Assembly: GCA_022749755.1 (NCBI GenBank)
Contig: CM040453.1
Span: 332,102 to 396,101, forward strand
From: Azadirachta indica
Lineage: Eukaryota > Streptophyta > Magnoliopsida > Sapindales > Meliaceae
Reading direction: 5' to 3'
DNA length: 64,000 nucleotides
The notes under the pieces were generated by a model. The model did not search any database. It was given only the letters and a program-made list of their open reading frames with translations, and was not told the origin of the DNA. The position numbers were made by a program, and so were the translations under genes. The stretch's first letter is position 1. The number at the start of each line of letters is the position of its first letter. This document shows positions 20,668-36,288 of this stretch, piece after piece.

Positions 20668-21879
20668 TTACCTGGAAGAGACTGGATTCAAAGCTCTAGC
20701 TAATCCATTCATGGCACCGTAACCTTTTGAACTAAACCCTAAACAGCCAAGTAATCCTTGTCTGTAAGGCAAGAATGTCTTCTTCCTCATCTCTTCAGCT
20801 TGAGCTCTGTTTGCTGTGTAATGCAATTCATGTGGTGATGGTGGAACTCTTCTTTTTCCTATCCCATTTACTGGTTTCTTCCCTTGAGATGCAGAATTTC
20901 CTTTTCCTTTTTGAACATTATTATTATTGCTGTTATTGTCATTATTCTCTGAAGTAGTACTGCTAGGGTTTGAGCTTGTAGGCAATTTCTTCTCTTTATG
21001 AAGAACTGGTGAAAATGAAATTGTAGACCAGAACTTGTTATTGCTTCTTCCTTCACTTTTGCTTCTGTAGAGAAAATCTTTCAGAAAAACCCATCTCTTT
21101 GAACTTCTACCGGCAGAAGATGATCTTGATGAAGAAGCTGAAAGTGAAGCTGCCGCCGCCGCCGCCGCCGCCGCTGCTATAGTTGTTTCCTCATTCTTGC
21201 TATTCTCGTTTCTTCCTTCCATGTCTTTAATATCATCTTTACCTAAACAAGAAGCTATTTTGTGTTGATGTTGCCTAACATCATCGCTTTCATCATCATC
21301 CCACTTCAAAGAAGCGCTTCTGAGGGGAGACAAAGATCTTGTCCTTCTCCTCATAGATTTATCTCTGACAACTCTTGGATCTCTTCCTCTTGTATTACTT
21401 ACACTTATTTCTTCATCATCGTCCTCCTGCTCGAGATCCAGCAGTGGAGCCAAAACTTGAGGCCTCTCCAAATGTGTAGACAGCTTCATGGGTCGGATCT
21501 TTCCATCGAAAAACAACTCATCAGCTGAACTCATTGCACCCGACCCGGATCCAAACTCAAAACCAACACCCACAGAACCGCCATCACTACCAACGGCATC
21601 CGGTGAAGAAGAGGGCAGAACTGGATACGACGCCGTTAATGCAAAGTGCATGGGACTCGCCGGAGCACTGTAATAAAAACCGCCATTTACGGGTCCGGCT
21701 CCTCTTCCGGGGCTCGACGGAGCACTGACGTAAGGAGTTGAACAAGTGCTGTCAAACTGATCATCAGAGGAACTAGATTGCACCAGTTCCTGGGAATGGT
21801 TTGATGTTTTCTCATTGTCAGTGTTATCAAAGCCGGATGTCGGGTCTCGGGTTGAATATCCGCCATTGTTAAGCTCCAT
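20668..21879 (-). CDS. DUF1645 family protein (AR781-like)
   Basis: Intronless 403-aa frame starting MELNNGG. It is mostly Ser-rich and probably disordered, with short conserved blocks: CSTPYVSAPSSPGRG and YYSAPASPMHF near 50-80, ADELFFDGKIRPMKLS near 120, SSKRWVFLKDFLYRSKSEGR near 270-290, KFWSTISFSP, and the C-terminal block ANRAQAEEMRKKTFLPYRQG with LLGCLGF. These mark DUF1645, a plant-only nuclear or cytosolic family tied to stress and growth traits in rice; the biochemical role is unknown. An 11-residue poly-Ala tract at about 250 is encoded by GCC/GCG-type repeats. The frame runs 24 codons upstream without an ATG, so 21879 is the start. A (TTAA)n repeat lies just behind the stop. Confidence 0.88.
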   Translation of the reverse strand: MELNNGGYSTRDPTSGFDNTDNEKTSNHSQELVQSSSSDDQFDSTCSTPYVSAPSSPGRGAGPVNGGFYYSAPASPMHFALTASYPVLPSSSPDAVGSDGGSVGVGFEFGSGSGAMSSADELFFDGKIRPMKLSTHLERPQVLAPLLDLEQEDDDEEISVSNTRGRDPRVVRDKSMRRRTRSLSPLRSASLKWDDDESDDVRQHQHKIASCLGKDDIKDMEGRNENSKNEETTIAAAAAAAAAASLSASSSRSSSAGRSSKRWVFLKDFLYRSKSEGRSNNKFWSTISFSPVLHKEKKLPTSSNPSSTTSENNDNNSNNNNVQKGKGNSASQGKKPVNGIGKRRVPPSPHELHYTANRAQAEEMRKKTFLPYRQGLLGCLGFSSKGYGAMNGLARALNPVSSR

Positions 21880-22746
21880 TTTTGTTGGAAGTGGTGAAAA
21901 CTTCAGCTTACGAGAAAAAGAAGAAGCATTAGATTTTGAAATGGGAAACAAAGGGTGGATTTGTAAGAGAAAGCTAGAGATTTGTACTTGTATGAAAGTG
22001 GGAGAGGGGATCTTATCTATAATTTACACGTCCTCAGAATTTTTAATTATGAGAATTTTTTTTTTTAATTTTTTAACATTTGTTTAAAGAGAAGTAGACA
22101 ACTTTTGATGGTAATTAATAATTCACTCATTAATCATCTCATAATTTTATTTTCAATTATTTTGCTGCGCATGATTTCAATACGTTTCAAATGGATAATA
22201 ACATCTGAGTCCCTGAATTTTAAAAAAGTTTTACAAATGATGACACAATTATATTTCTTTTGAGAAATAATCCTTTTATCTTTGTTGAAATGACAAAATC
22301 ACCTTCATGATATTGATATTGAGGATTAGAACACAAATGGGTCATTTTGATAAGGGCTAGGGATTTATATGTTAAAAATAACAAGTTATGTCCTTATTTA
22401 TGAGAATGTAAAATTTTAGGGATCCACATACTCTATTACTGTTATTAATAATAATATTTAAAAAAGAATAGTTAATTATTTAAAGAACATATTTAATTTA
22501 ACTAAGCGAGAAGTATATTAAAAAAAAAAAAAAAGGCAGGAAGTTAAAATGAATATTATTAATAATATTGCAAATCTTTAAATGCTACAAACTCAAAAAA
22601 GTCAGTGGTTGCCAACCCGAATTAAATGCCTCAAAAGGGTAAATGGTCCCCCATTAAATGTTTCAACTTGCAACAACATTACTTACATACGTACGTACGT
22701 ACGTATATTGTTTTTTAGGAAAGGAAGAGGGAAAATCGTGTAATAA

Positions 22747-22787
<41 letters not shown>

Positions 22788-24039
22788 GAATAAAAAAACT
22801 TGGTGATTTGTAAATAATAAAAATAAGAAATATTAGCATTGAGAGAAGAGAAGGGATCTTGGTGGAAATATGGGAAAGTAACGGGGTCATGTCATGTCAT
22901 GGACAAATTAAAAGTACAAATTTTTAAACAAAATATAAAAAAGAAATAATAATAATAATAATAATAATCGGGTACACAAATATTAGTTGGAGTAGAGGTA
23001 GAGGGTAGCACGTTCTCTTTCTCTTCTATTCTCTTGTGATAAGCCACTCAAAACGACGCCACTTTTGTTAATTAATCTCCAAATCTATAAAATTATAATG
23101 TAATGTAATTAATTTTAATTAAATTAAATATTCTAAAATCCACGTGGCATAAGGTTGAAAACTTATATATATATATATATCTATAGAAAAATCATATCTT
23201 TGTTTAATTAAGTTGCAGTACAATGGTGAAAGACAAGGGACATGAACAAAAATTGGGAATGTAGGAACTGGCTTGGCTACCTATATTTGATTCCCTTATG
23301 AGAAAGCCTAAGAAAAGTAACAAAGTTTATGTTTAGAGTTAGAGGCTCTCATTCATAGAACCATTGATAGCTTTTGGGCAAGGAAGGCTGGGAGGAAGGG
23401 CTCTTCCCTAATTAATTAATTAAAATAATGATTGTAAAATATTTTTATTTAATTGACAATTAAATTAATCAGAATGAAGATCACAGAACGTATGTATAAC
23501 ATCAACAGGTATGTTGCAGAAAGAATAATAATACATTACAGAGTACAGAACTTTTTCTTTTTTCTCAGTATCCAAGAAATTAAAATAATGGAGAAGAATA
23601 TTTTGGTAGCCCAAGAAATGAAATGTGCACACAACCCAATCAAAACTTGACACCTGGAGCATAGCATTTTGTATGTGTATGTATGTTTGTATATAGCTTG
23701 GGACCCACTTGAGAAGACATAAAAAGAAAGAAAGAAAGAGTATCACATGGGATGTTTGTTGATCAAGAATCAAAGATCTGTCTTTTTTTTTTTTTTTAAT
23801 AGAAAAAGAAATCATGATGTATGTATGTGTCTCTGTGTATGTATGAATACATTAATTGTTTCACTAAATTGTCCGAGTCTTGTTATGAACATGAAATAAC
23901 AGAGACTTACAACATCAATCAATTTGGGTCAAGTGCAAGTTGGGGAATTGGTGGTCTATTCTATAGTCTAGTCTATAGATGTGAAAATATGGTAAATTTT
24001 AATTTATATTTTATAATGTTTGATTTCAAGTGGGCTACC
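21880..24039. other. intergenic region between DUF1645 gene and TRIM element
   Basis: Promoter side of the DUF1645 gene, then AT-rich spacer. It contains (ACGT)n at about 22687-22704, (TTA)n at 22748-22787, (AAT)n at 22949-22969 and a T15 run at about 23782-23796. A single AAACGACGCC motif lies at 23051-23060. No gene supported. Confidence 0.5.
22748..22787. repeat. (TTA)n microsatellite
   Basis: About thirteen TTA units in intergenic DNA. Confidence 0.95.
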
Positions 24040-24319
24040 TGTCACGTGCCCAGCGAAACGGCACGTGTGACACACTCATAAACCCTCATGTTAAGGGTAA
24101 GTTTTATTAGCGCGACGCATATCTAACTGATTTCGGTCTGCCTCGCTCTCATTAGGAGGACGGCTTCAGTCCCCGACCAATTCAGGCAAGGATGGTTTAA
24201 GTCCCCTCTACATAATAACCTTTGGGACTAAAGCCGACTTTGCACAATGAAACATCAATGTGCTTGAACTATCACACCCTAACACACCCAGCCAATATGC
24301 GATCTCTTGTGCCGTAACA
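24040..24319 (-). repeat. TRIM LTR (3' LTR in element orientation)
   Basis: 280-bp repeat starting TGTCACGTGCCCAG and ending GCCGTAACA on the plus strand. Partner of 24797-25076, with many transitions between the two. Confidence 0.88.
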
Positions 24320-24796
24320 TTCTTCCCCACCAAAAATCGTTCATGCCCTCGTGCACGTGGTCATTTTCAAATTTTTTGCCAGCTCAATTGGTAGACCATC
24401 GAGGTCCTACCCTGCATACCGCTCCATTCCATAACACCTATCTCCCCCGAAAGTTAAGGAGACTCCCGTAAAGAAAACACAGTAACATCAAGTTATGCGG
24501 GCATGCCATCCTCGGCGCAAGGTGGTAGTAGTATTTGGCGTAGATGAGGCGCTATGTGGTTGCCTTTCAAACCACTATGCTCATCTTCCCTTAGGAAGAT
24601 CCCATACCACGGGACACAACGTGGTGCGAGCACACCCATATTCGGGGCAGCATGGCGAAGGGTCACACAATAGACACCCCACTTTCCCTCGCCTAATCTT
24701 ACGGGCTATTATTCTCGGCTATCTCGGTGGATACCCACAGGAGTCAAGAACTTAGCAAGATTTTGCGGAAATTCTCGTTCCTGCTCTGATACCATT

Positions 24797-25076
24797 TGTC
24801 ACGTGCCTAGTGGAGCGGCATGTGCGGCACCCTCATAGACCCCCATGTCGAGGGTAAGCTTTGTTAGCGCAACACATATCTAACTGGTTCTGGCCTGCCT
24901 CGGCCTCATCAGGAGGACGGTTTCAGTCCCCAACCAGTTCGGGCAGAGGTGGTCTAAGCCCCCTCTACATAATAGCCCTTGAGACCAAAACCGACTTTAT
25001 ACCATAAAACATCAATGTGCTTGAACTGTCACACCCTAACACACCCAGCCAATATGCGATCTCTTGTGCCGTGACA
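24797..25076 (-). repeat. TRIM LTR (5' LTR in element orientation)
   Basis: 280-bp repeat starting TGTCACGTGCCTAG and ending GCCGTGACA on the plus strand. The initiator-Met primer-binding site lies two bases inside the element. Confidence 0.88.
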
Positions 25077-25682
25077 TATGACTCAAGAATAAATGAATTT
25101 GGTCTCCAAGATAAATATATATATATATTGTTTTTAATTAATAATTATATATTGCCTAAGCCTAAGCTAAGCTTAAGCCACACCCTACCGACCCCAATGC
25201 TTTAAATTAAAAATTAAAAATTATTTCAAATTTAAGTGAAAAAAAGAATTGAAATTAATTATTAATCTAATCCTAATTGAACTTAGTTCTAAAATTGAAT
25301 GCCGTCACAAATTCAGAGGCTCCCCTCTCCGTTGAAGGTGTGGTTCAAATTTCAAATCTACTAGTGTAGACTAAAAACAAACAGGGCTATTGGATTTCAC
25401 TGTCTTGATGACTTACTTTCCGCAAAAAGCTTTGTATCCTACTTTCCCGTACGAATGAAAATGGAAATCAGAATTCAGATGCATGAATGTGGACAAATGA
25501 TTTCATCCCTAAAATATGCTCTGCTTTCTATTTATAAGCAGAGCAGAACAGAACAGAACAGAACAGAACAGATTGTTTTCTATCCAAATGGAAATAGTAC
25601 AACAAGATTCTCTACATAAAAACAATTCACCTACATACACTATATAATTTAAACGCAAGAAACCCAACTAGAAAAATTACTA
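25077..25682. other. spacer between TRIM and TRM-like gene
   Basis: AT-rich spacer and probable 3' UTR of the TRM-like gene. It contains a pentanucleotide tract (AGAAC)n at about 25543-25571. Confidence 0.5.
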
Positions 25683-26407
25683 TTAGTAGAACAAAAAATC
25701 ACAAACCAATTCATCTAACAAACAAGTTAATATCTCGCTCTCGATTTCCTCACCTTCTTCTAATGCTTCTTTGTCAAAATCAAGCCATTTCCCCACCTGT
25801 GAACTCATGTCCTTTTCTACAAGCTCATCCACCATCATGTCTCCAGCACTCTTCCAACCACGTACCTCTTTGTACAATTCTTCAACCAACAATTCCTTCC
25901 TTTGAAATAGCATCGCCCATTTACCCCGCCCCTGGGAGCTTCTGACAAAAAACTGTTGCCATTTCAAATCCAGGCATTCATAAACGAAATCAAACAAAAC
26001 TTTACGCCCAAGCTTGGACTTCTCGTCTACATTTCTTCCCATTTTGCTTTCACAATGCTCCAGCTGGTTGAAGAGGTTTGATGTTATACAATTGTGGGTC
26101 TGACCCAGTGCAAACTCCTCAATTGTTAACTCTGCATTGTCTAGTAATTCCCTCAAGTAATTGAATTCCCAGTTGCTCGATTCATTTACATCTACAAGAC
26201 TAAATGTTCTAGTCATAATCTTTTTGCCTGTTTTCCCAACCGTGATAGAAGAAGCCCAGTCAGATGACTCAGTCTCACAATCCATGGATAATGATGCATC
26301 CGTAACAAGCAAAGTGGATTCCACTTGATCTTGTACCCATAAAAACTGCTTCCTGTCTGAAAAGAGACAGTATATTTATTCGTTAATACTCATTCACTGG
26401 AATCATA

Positions 26408-26440
<33 letters not shown>

Positions 26441-29341
26441 CTTGCTACATCAGTCATGCACGAAAAAGGAAAAAGGACTTTCAGGTGTATCGTCATACTT
26501 AGTCCAACCAAAGAAAGAAATGAAAGGAAAGACTGTAATTTACCATTGGTGCTGTCTCTGCTATCTGAGCAATTAACACTCGTGTAAGAATGTTCAAGAC
26601 TTGAAACTGAGCTAGAATTTTGATAATCAAATTCTCTTCCATTTTCATTGTTGTTGCTGCTATTGCTATGCCTTTCCATTTCTTCAGCTTGTTGAAACTG
26701 TTTGAGTCAAGAGAGTTTGAGTGGTGCCATGAGTATTGTTTCAAGATATGTCCAAGTAAAAACAAGTAACAAGAATAGTCGTGCTCCATAAACTAGGAGA
26801 ACAACTTAATTTTAACAAGACAATGTAAAATTTTACAAATCTTTCTTGCTTAAGGTAGCTTGTTTGTATAATATATGAGCATACAATCAAGAGTATCTAC
26901 GGCTGTCATTTAACCTGAACACGAAAGGTTAGCTTGTGCAATGACAGGTTGAAACTGCCAAGACATAATATGGCAGCATATTTTCCGGACAGATAATCAG
27001 ATTCCTAGAACTTGACCACAAAAAAACCTATGCACCTAGAAATTAAGATTTCAGACCTATACTCTAGAACATGAAGCCATCACAACTAATTTTTGGACAT
27101 ATTTTCATGATGGAATCTAGTCCATTAATAATAATGGAGGGATAAGTTAATTCATAAGACTGAGTGAATATAAAGATCAATGAGACAGACCTGCCACTTT
27201 GGGTTGATGCTAAATGCAGAACTATTATTTGAGGTTGAACAAGAGTTGTTGAGGTAATCAGAATTATTGTTATCTAGACAAGGTTGAAGCCTTTGGTCTC
27301 CTTTTGCTGTTACCACGCCTTGTCTGGGCACTGAATCTTGTAAACTGGAGGCTGCAATACCAGAATTCCCCTCTCTGACCACATTACAGTGGGATGACTC
27401 AATCTTACAGGTCAATTCCATGAGTTTTTGCTCCAAAAGAACACTCAAAGAATCACCACCATCAATTATATTCAACGCCGGGGACGATAAGGTTGAGGTT
27501 TTCAAATTAAGCTGTTTATTATCACTAAAACAATCAACATTGAAGGTGTTATTTTTTCCCATGACTTGACCAGAGGACTCAGGATCAGACCTGGATCTTA
27601 TGGGAGATGAGAATGTAAATGAAACAACATCCATTCCATTCTTTCTATTATCTGCTGCACCCCAATTCATGGACCCTTCAATTGCAATTTTACATTTTAT
27701 AGACTTCTCATCTTTCTTCATTTCATTATCCACAATACTTTCTTCAGAATGAGAATCACCATTTGCAGATTGTTTCTTTCGAGATAAATTCTTAGCTTTA
27801 GATGACAAAAGCTCCTTGCTGGCATTGTTTGTTGTTAAGCCTGTCTTTCTGGACCCAGTGTCAGAGTTGGCAACTGCCTTCTTTACAGACCTTTGTGGCC
27901 CTATAGAACCACTTGTGGACTTTGATCTTCTAACTTGCTGGTTGAGAGCAGAAGTCTTTGAATTTGATCTTTCTTTATTCGATGTATAATTCTGCTTCTG
28001 GTTATTCTGCCTAAGCACATGGTTAGACCTGCTTATAGAAGTTCCCTTCTGTGAAGTCCTTTGCGTTTGTGTATCCGGCTCCCTCTTGCAAGAGTGGTTT
28101 GATTTACTACCACTCTTTTCCTTAGGGATCATAGAACTCTTACTACTACTACTACTACTTGAGGGCGATCCCTCTCTCCTCTGTGCATTGTTCTTCGCTT
28201 GTACAGCCATCAAACCTGATTTTCCTTTCTTCCTTGTGTTGTCAGGACTTCTCTTTTCTACATTCACAAAAGCCTTAGCTGGTGTACTGTCTGATTCACG
28301 GTGGTTCTGGTCACAATGCTGTACTTTCATATACTTACCAGTGACAGATTCATCAGATTTTAGAGGCCTTGACACTCTATTGGTAGTTTCCATTTTCTCT
28401 TTCACATCCCAAAGTCTCAAAGGAACTGAAGATACGATTGATGGCCTTTTACCCTTTGAACTTGCCTGGGGACTTGCCTCAATTATCTTTGCAGCTGCCT
28501 CCACAATGTATGCTGTATTTCTCGTAGGGCCAAACCCCTGACTCTTGATAGGAGATAACAACTTATGGTGAGTGATCGGAATTGATTTAGCAGATTTTGG
28601 AGGCAGCATTTCAGTTTGAAATCTCTCGATTGGTCGGTTCTGCACCTTATGCGCCGCCCTAAATTTAACTTGATTCCTATAAAATAACTCTTTACTAGGA
28701 ATGTTGAGATAGTGGTTTTCACTACACAAATTAGGAATATTCCTGTCATAACAAAACGTTCTCAGAGAACCCAAATCAGAATACAGAGTAGAACAAGGTT
28801 CGGGAGCATTTGATGTGGGCAAAGAGTCCAAACCCATAAGTCTAGCAACTACCCCTGGTGCTCTAGATCCATATTCTTCGTCACTAGTTAATGATGAAGC
28901 ACAATTAAGTTCACTACCTTTGTTACTTGAACTTGCTCGGCTCTCATCCACCTCTATCTGCCAACGTAGCAATGATGAACATATTAATCACCAATCATTA
29001 ATACTAGTACTAGTACTACTACTTTCAAAACACAAATGAGTCAACAAAAGATTTTGAATCAAAGTAGGAGAAGAAATACCCACCACTTGAAGCAGTGACT
29101 TAGCCATGGTCCCAACATTTTCTTTTCCTTTCTTTGCTTCTTCTGGGATCAAAACACCAAGAATTAACAAATAAACACAAAAACTGAACATGAAGATTAC
29201 AAGCATTTTCATAATCTGTGAGAACACTGAGGTACCATCCAATTCTTGATTATTTGCAAAAAGTTTCTTCCGAGATTTGCCATTCCAGTCAAACAAGTGA
29301 AGAAAGCCCCCCCTTGAACGTTTTTTCTCGGCCTCCATCAT
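25683..29341 (-). CDS. TRM-like protein (TON1-recruiting-motif superfamily, VARLMGLD and DUF4378)
   Basis: Five exons in transcription order, 29341-29236, 29142-29084, 28957-27191, 26697-26544 and 26356-25683, join in phase to 919 aa. The N-terminus has a conserved basic block (GGFLHLFDWNGKSRKKLF). Residues 75-90 hold GVVARLMGLDSLPTS, the family motif. A long Ser/Lys-rich, probably disordered centre follows. The C-terminal DUF4378 region (FNYLRELLDNAELT ... KLGRKVLFDFVYECL ... EGEEIESEILTCLLDELVCD) closes the protein. TRM proteins link TON1 and PP2A to cortical microtubules, controlling division-plane positioning and cell elongation; group membership here is inferred from motif order. ATG 29341 gives MMEAEKK; the second ATG three bases on is equally possible. 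The 5' UTR may be spliced; GA-rich leader-like DNA lies at 30150-30240. Confidence 0.85.
26406..26441. repeat. (GATT)n microsatellite in TRM intron 4
   Basis: About eight GATT units, about 50 bp upstream (transcript sense) of the last acceptor side of intron 4. Confidence 0.9.
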
Positions 29342-32060
29342 TTTATCTACCAACAAAATATTCAAGAATAAATAAGAATATTCAAGGAAAACTCAGAGGC
29401 ACAGATTAAGCTTTATCACACTTGCAGTTCATAAACTTACCATGTGATGAAACCAGCAGCTAATATTTAACCGAAATCATACCGAATTTTAGCTACATTG
29501 CAAATTCAGCTAGAATTTAAGCTCACAGAACACGTTAAATTGAAATATTATTCAACATGCAAATCACATTATTGATCTTTCGAATCTAGAAATTAAAAAA
29601 CCAGCAAACACATTGAAGCTATAAACACAAATTGCAATTAAAAGTATATACTTTTAAAGAGCGTCCAAAAAAGAAAAAACTTGTCTTACCTAAAATCTTT
29701 TAAACGCAGAATCCTAGTTTGCAAACTTCGGCTTTCTATTTGCTTTCCATAACAGAAAATCATCCAAATCGCGTAGATTTAGGCTCAAAAATCACAATGG
29801 CGATAACAAAACAGAACCAAATCCAGCTGGGTATTCTTCACAACGAACAAAGGCACAAACTTTTTCGGTCATCTCGGTGTCAAGAGAAACACCATTCAGT
29901 AAATCCCACAAAAGCACTTTCCTTTCCACTCATTTTAGGCTAAATTTGAAGTATCAAAGCCAGAGTAGGTGTAAAAATTCGATTTTCATTTTTGATGAAA
30001 TAGAATCGACCAAAGAAGAACACAGACAGAGAAGAATATATGGGTTGCATTAGCAGATACTAAGTCAGATAAGAAATGGGTAAATGGGTCCAAACCCAGT
30101 AAAGCAGCGAACAGTTAAGAACTAAAGAGACATTAAAAAAGACTTTGAGGAGAGGGGAGAGAGAGAGAAAGAGAGTCAGAAATGTCTGGTCTGATTTCGA
30201 GCAATAAATCTGGAGAAGAGAGAGAGTGAGAGAGAGGACATCCAACCCAACAATGCAGTTAATATTTTAAGCTCCTCTCCTGTGAAACTGTCTGTTACTT
30301 CCACTTGGACATATGCCATTGGCTTCCACTGGGACCCAACAGTGTCTTTGGTCCACTTTGCATTTTCCAAGTCAGTGAACTCAGATCAAGGGTTCAAAAC
30401 TTCTGATTACGGACGCAAAGATCATTTTCTATTTTGTTTTTCCTTTTTCATTTTCTGGGAAATTATCTGACAACTTAAAACAGTACAAAGGATGACTATG
30501 GAATCAAAACTTTTGTTGCCAGAAAGGGCGGTAAAAGTTAATGATTTCTGAAAGCAAAATCAAAATCACGTAGGCTTTGAAAAGAACAAACAACTCTTCA
30601 GACCTCTTTTTTTTTTTTTCGTTTTTTGTTTTCTTTCGCTGGTCCTTTTTGCCAATCAGTACATACAAATGTACAAGAACTTGTCAGTATTTCACTAACT
30701 TCATCTCGTATCAGCAATGAACTTTGCTGCCAGGCCAGTTGCCATCTTGAAAGCTTACCAAGTTCTTGTAGGTGAAAATTAAAGCTTACCAAGATCATAT
30801 ATATATATATATATATATTTATATTCCATTTCTCTAACTCCAGGGCAATCTTATTTTTAATTCTAAAATTACTTACCATTGCAGGAAGGACTCATTGTAA
30901 GCTAAAGGCAGCAAGTTGATATTTTGGCGACTAACAAAAGGCAAAGCCAATTCCAATGTGCGGGAAGGGAAGTGTTAATTAAATTATTGTGAATAATAAG
31001 CTATTGCTAAGATTCTTGGGGATCGGCAAATCAATGCATAATTTCAACTCTGGACCCCCTTAACGAAAAAGTTTAAGCTAAATTGAAGGGGAGAGAAATT
31101 TTTGGATTGAAGCAAGGTTTCACTACTTTAGTCTTTAGGAAATATTAATTAATTAATGGGTAACACACGTGAATGAATGAATAGATTATAATTATATTAT
31201 CTTTGTATTATATTTTATTTATGGAGTCGTTGACATGTCATTATCTAATTCTAATCAAATCAAATATTTCTTTCTTTTTTTCTTTCTTTCTTTCTTTCAA
31301 TGGATATGTTATTAATCAACAATAATTTTGCAATATTGCATTGCCTGTGCTGTTTGTGAAAATATTCTGCTGGAGTCTTAATGCGTTTTCTACATCTTAA
31401 AAAAATTAAATCTTAGATTCATTGTGTTCTATTGTATTGTTGACTCTATTGTTACTAGCCACTACTGTGGGAGATACTAATTAATGCTTGCCATGCATAC
31501 ATGATGATGATCCTTAATTGTATGTTTGATTTTGAATTTTGAAAGTGTTTACACAGAAGTTGTCCAACAAAAATTTTGTCCAATGATCAAATTTTTAGTT
31601 TCTTCTCGTTAATTAAATTTTGAGGTGTCGTCTTTTTAGAAGACAGACAGTAAATTTATTTTTCTAAAATAAAAAAAATAATAATAATAAAATAAGTAGT
31701 GAATAGACATTGCACCTTGAATGTAGACTCACCAGCTTGATTAACTATAAAAAATATCCTTTTTTTTTTTTTTGTTCAATAACCTATCCTAATTGATTGT
31801 TTAATTTTTTACATTATTTACGTCGAATGAGACAACATACAACAATTGTAGGCTGTGTAAGAAAACGTGTAAGTTACGACGTTGCTGAAAACAATGTACG
31901 ACATGTCGTTACATATATTTTATGCATGTAGATAAGATAGGTTTCTAAATTTCTATTTCTGGTAAAGTAGTAAAGAGAGTTCGTTTTTATGCTCAATCAG
32001 TAGTGCTTTTCGGAAGGAGAAATGCAGAAGCAGCAGTGGAAACCAAGAATCAAGTGATTT

Positions 32061-32105
<45 letters not shown>

Positions 32106-32613
32106 ACAACAAAAAAACCTTGAGATTTCATAGACCCACCTCATAAAATTGAATAATAAAAACATAATCAAGCAGCAAGATTTAGATTTCAGACTCATTT
32201 TTGTACAATGTTCCACACTTTACGATCAATAAGAAACCAGTGTGAATCAGTACAATCAATAAGTCTATTTCTTCACCAATGTACCTTGCCTTGAAAACAT
32301 CTGCAAGCACATATGAGTGCGTGTGACACCTACATGCATAAATTCTCCAGTGTGACTTGAGAAAGACAGTTCAATTTGGTTCCTTACCCCGTTCAACCTT
32401 CATGAAGCATATCCTCATTCAAGGATTTTTTTGACAGATTGTTAAAAAGGATTGTCCTCTTTAAAATGACGGGACCAAAATTTAAGAGGAAAATAGCATT
32501 TCTTGAACTTTATGTACTTGAGGCATCATGGAGCAAAGAAAATGAGCATTTGCAAGGATGCATTAGTGACAGATTTAAACACACCTCAGCAGATGACAAT
32601 GAACATGCTGTGC
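29342..32613. other. intergenic region upstream of the TRM-like gene
   Basis: Promoter and leader of the TRM-like gene (29342 to about 30300, with a GA-rich tract at 30150-30240), then AT-rich spacer and the 3' UTR of the RecQ gene near 32613. (TA)n tracts lie at 30800-30819 and 32063-32102, with a CTTT repeat at about 31268-31298. No coding region supported. Confidence 0.5.
32063..32102. repeat. (TA)n microsatellite
   Basis: About eighteen TA units, with one TACA interruption at the left end. Confidence 0.9.
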
Positions 32614-35719
<3,106 letters not shown>

Positions 35720-36288
35720 TATGCTGAATTGGATCGAATGGTGAAATTGCCCGCGCTAAATTATGCTTTGAATTGTCGAAACCTAGAGCGAACTTCGTTT
35801 ATACACGAGGAGGATGCGAGACTTTGGCATTTTGGGGGTGTGAAACGACGCCGTTCTGTCTTTCTTTTTCCCGCCCTTTTTCTGTTTAATCCGGCCCCGC
35901 GTAAATCCGGTAGTTCATATTTAATTTATTTAAAATTCATCTTAGAGTTCTGAGATAAGATAACATCACAAAAGTAAATAATAAAGATAAATTAATCAAT
36001 TTTTACTATTATTATCATTATTATTATATATTAATCAATTAGCTAGCTAGCAGTCAACACATATGTACCGGCCTAATTAATATGAATTAATTAATTAAGC
36101 TCCAAAATCCAAATAATTATAAGTTTGTGCTTAAACAGATTACAATATATATGCTTTGCATGCATGCATGTATCCATGCAAACATTATTTTTTACGTTGA
36201 CGTAAATTTTTTTTTTTAGAAAAAAAAGAAAAAAAAAAAACTCACAAACAAATTCTTTCTTCGTTCTTCCTACAAATTACGAATTTGG
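35720..36288. other. RecQ promoter region and DUF3511 3' side
   Basis: AT-rich spacer apart from a GC-richer leader or promoter segment at 35720-35910. That segment carries the palindromic motif AACGACGCCGTT at 35844-35855. No further gene seen. Confidence 0.5.

Larger units (their letters stand above)
24040..25076 (-). mobile_element. TRIM-type non-autonomous LTR retrotransposon
   Basis: Two direct repeats of 280 bp (24040-24319 and 24797-25076), each beginning TGTCACGTGCC and ending ACA, flank a 477-bp internal region. Read on the minus strand, the 5' LTR is 25076-24797. It is followed two bases later by TGGTATCAGAGC (24794-24783), the primer-binding site complementary to plant initiator tRNA-Met. 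A polypurine tract GGTGGGGAAGAA (24331-24320) directly precedes the 3' LTR. The internal region has no gag-pol frame, so the element depended on other retrotransposons. It is 1.04 kb, the size of a TRIM. The LTRs differ at many sites, so the insertion is old. I could not find a matching 5-bp target-site duplication. It is noticeably GC-richer than its surroundings. Confidence 0.88.

Noticed and set aside
24495..24755. 86-aa frame in the TRIM internal region as a possible gag remnant
   Set aside because: It is on the strand opposite to the element, short, and without a CCHC knuckle or protease motif. TRIMs are normally non-coding.
24040..25076. Cassandra element (LTR with 5S rRNA promoter)
   Set aside because: The size and PBS fit a TRIM, but I see no 5S A box, intermediate element or C box in the LTRs.
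26406..26441. CRISPR-like array from repeated GATT units
   Set aside because: A simple tetranucleotide microsatellite without spacers. No CRISPR array of any kind is present in the window.
28086..28541. 151-aa plus-strand frame
   Set aside because: Antisense shadow of the large TRM exon; Leu-rich because it reads the complement of Ser/Lys codons.
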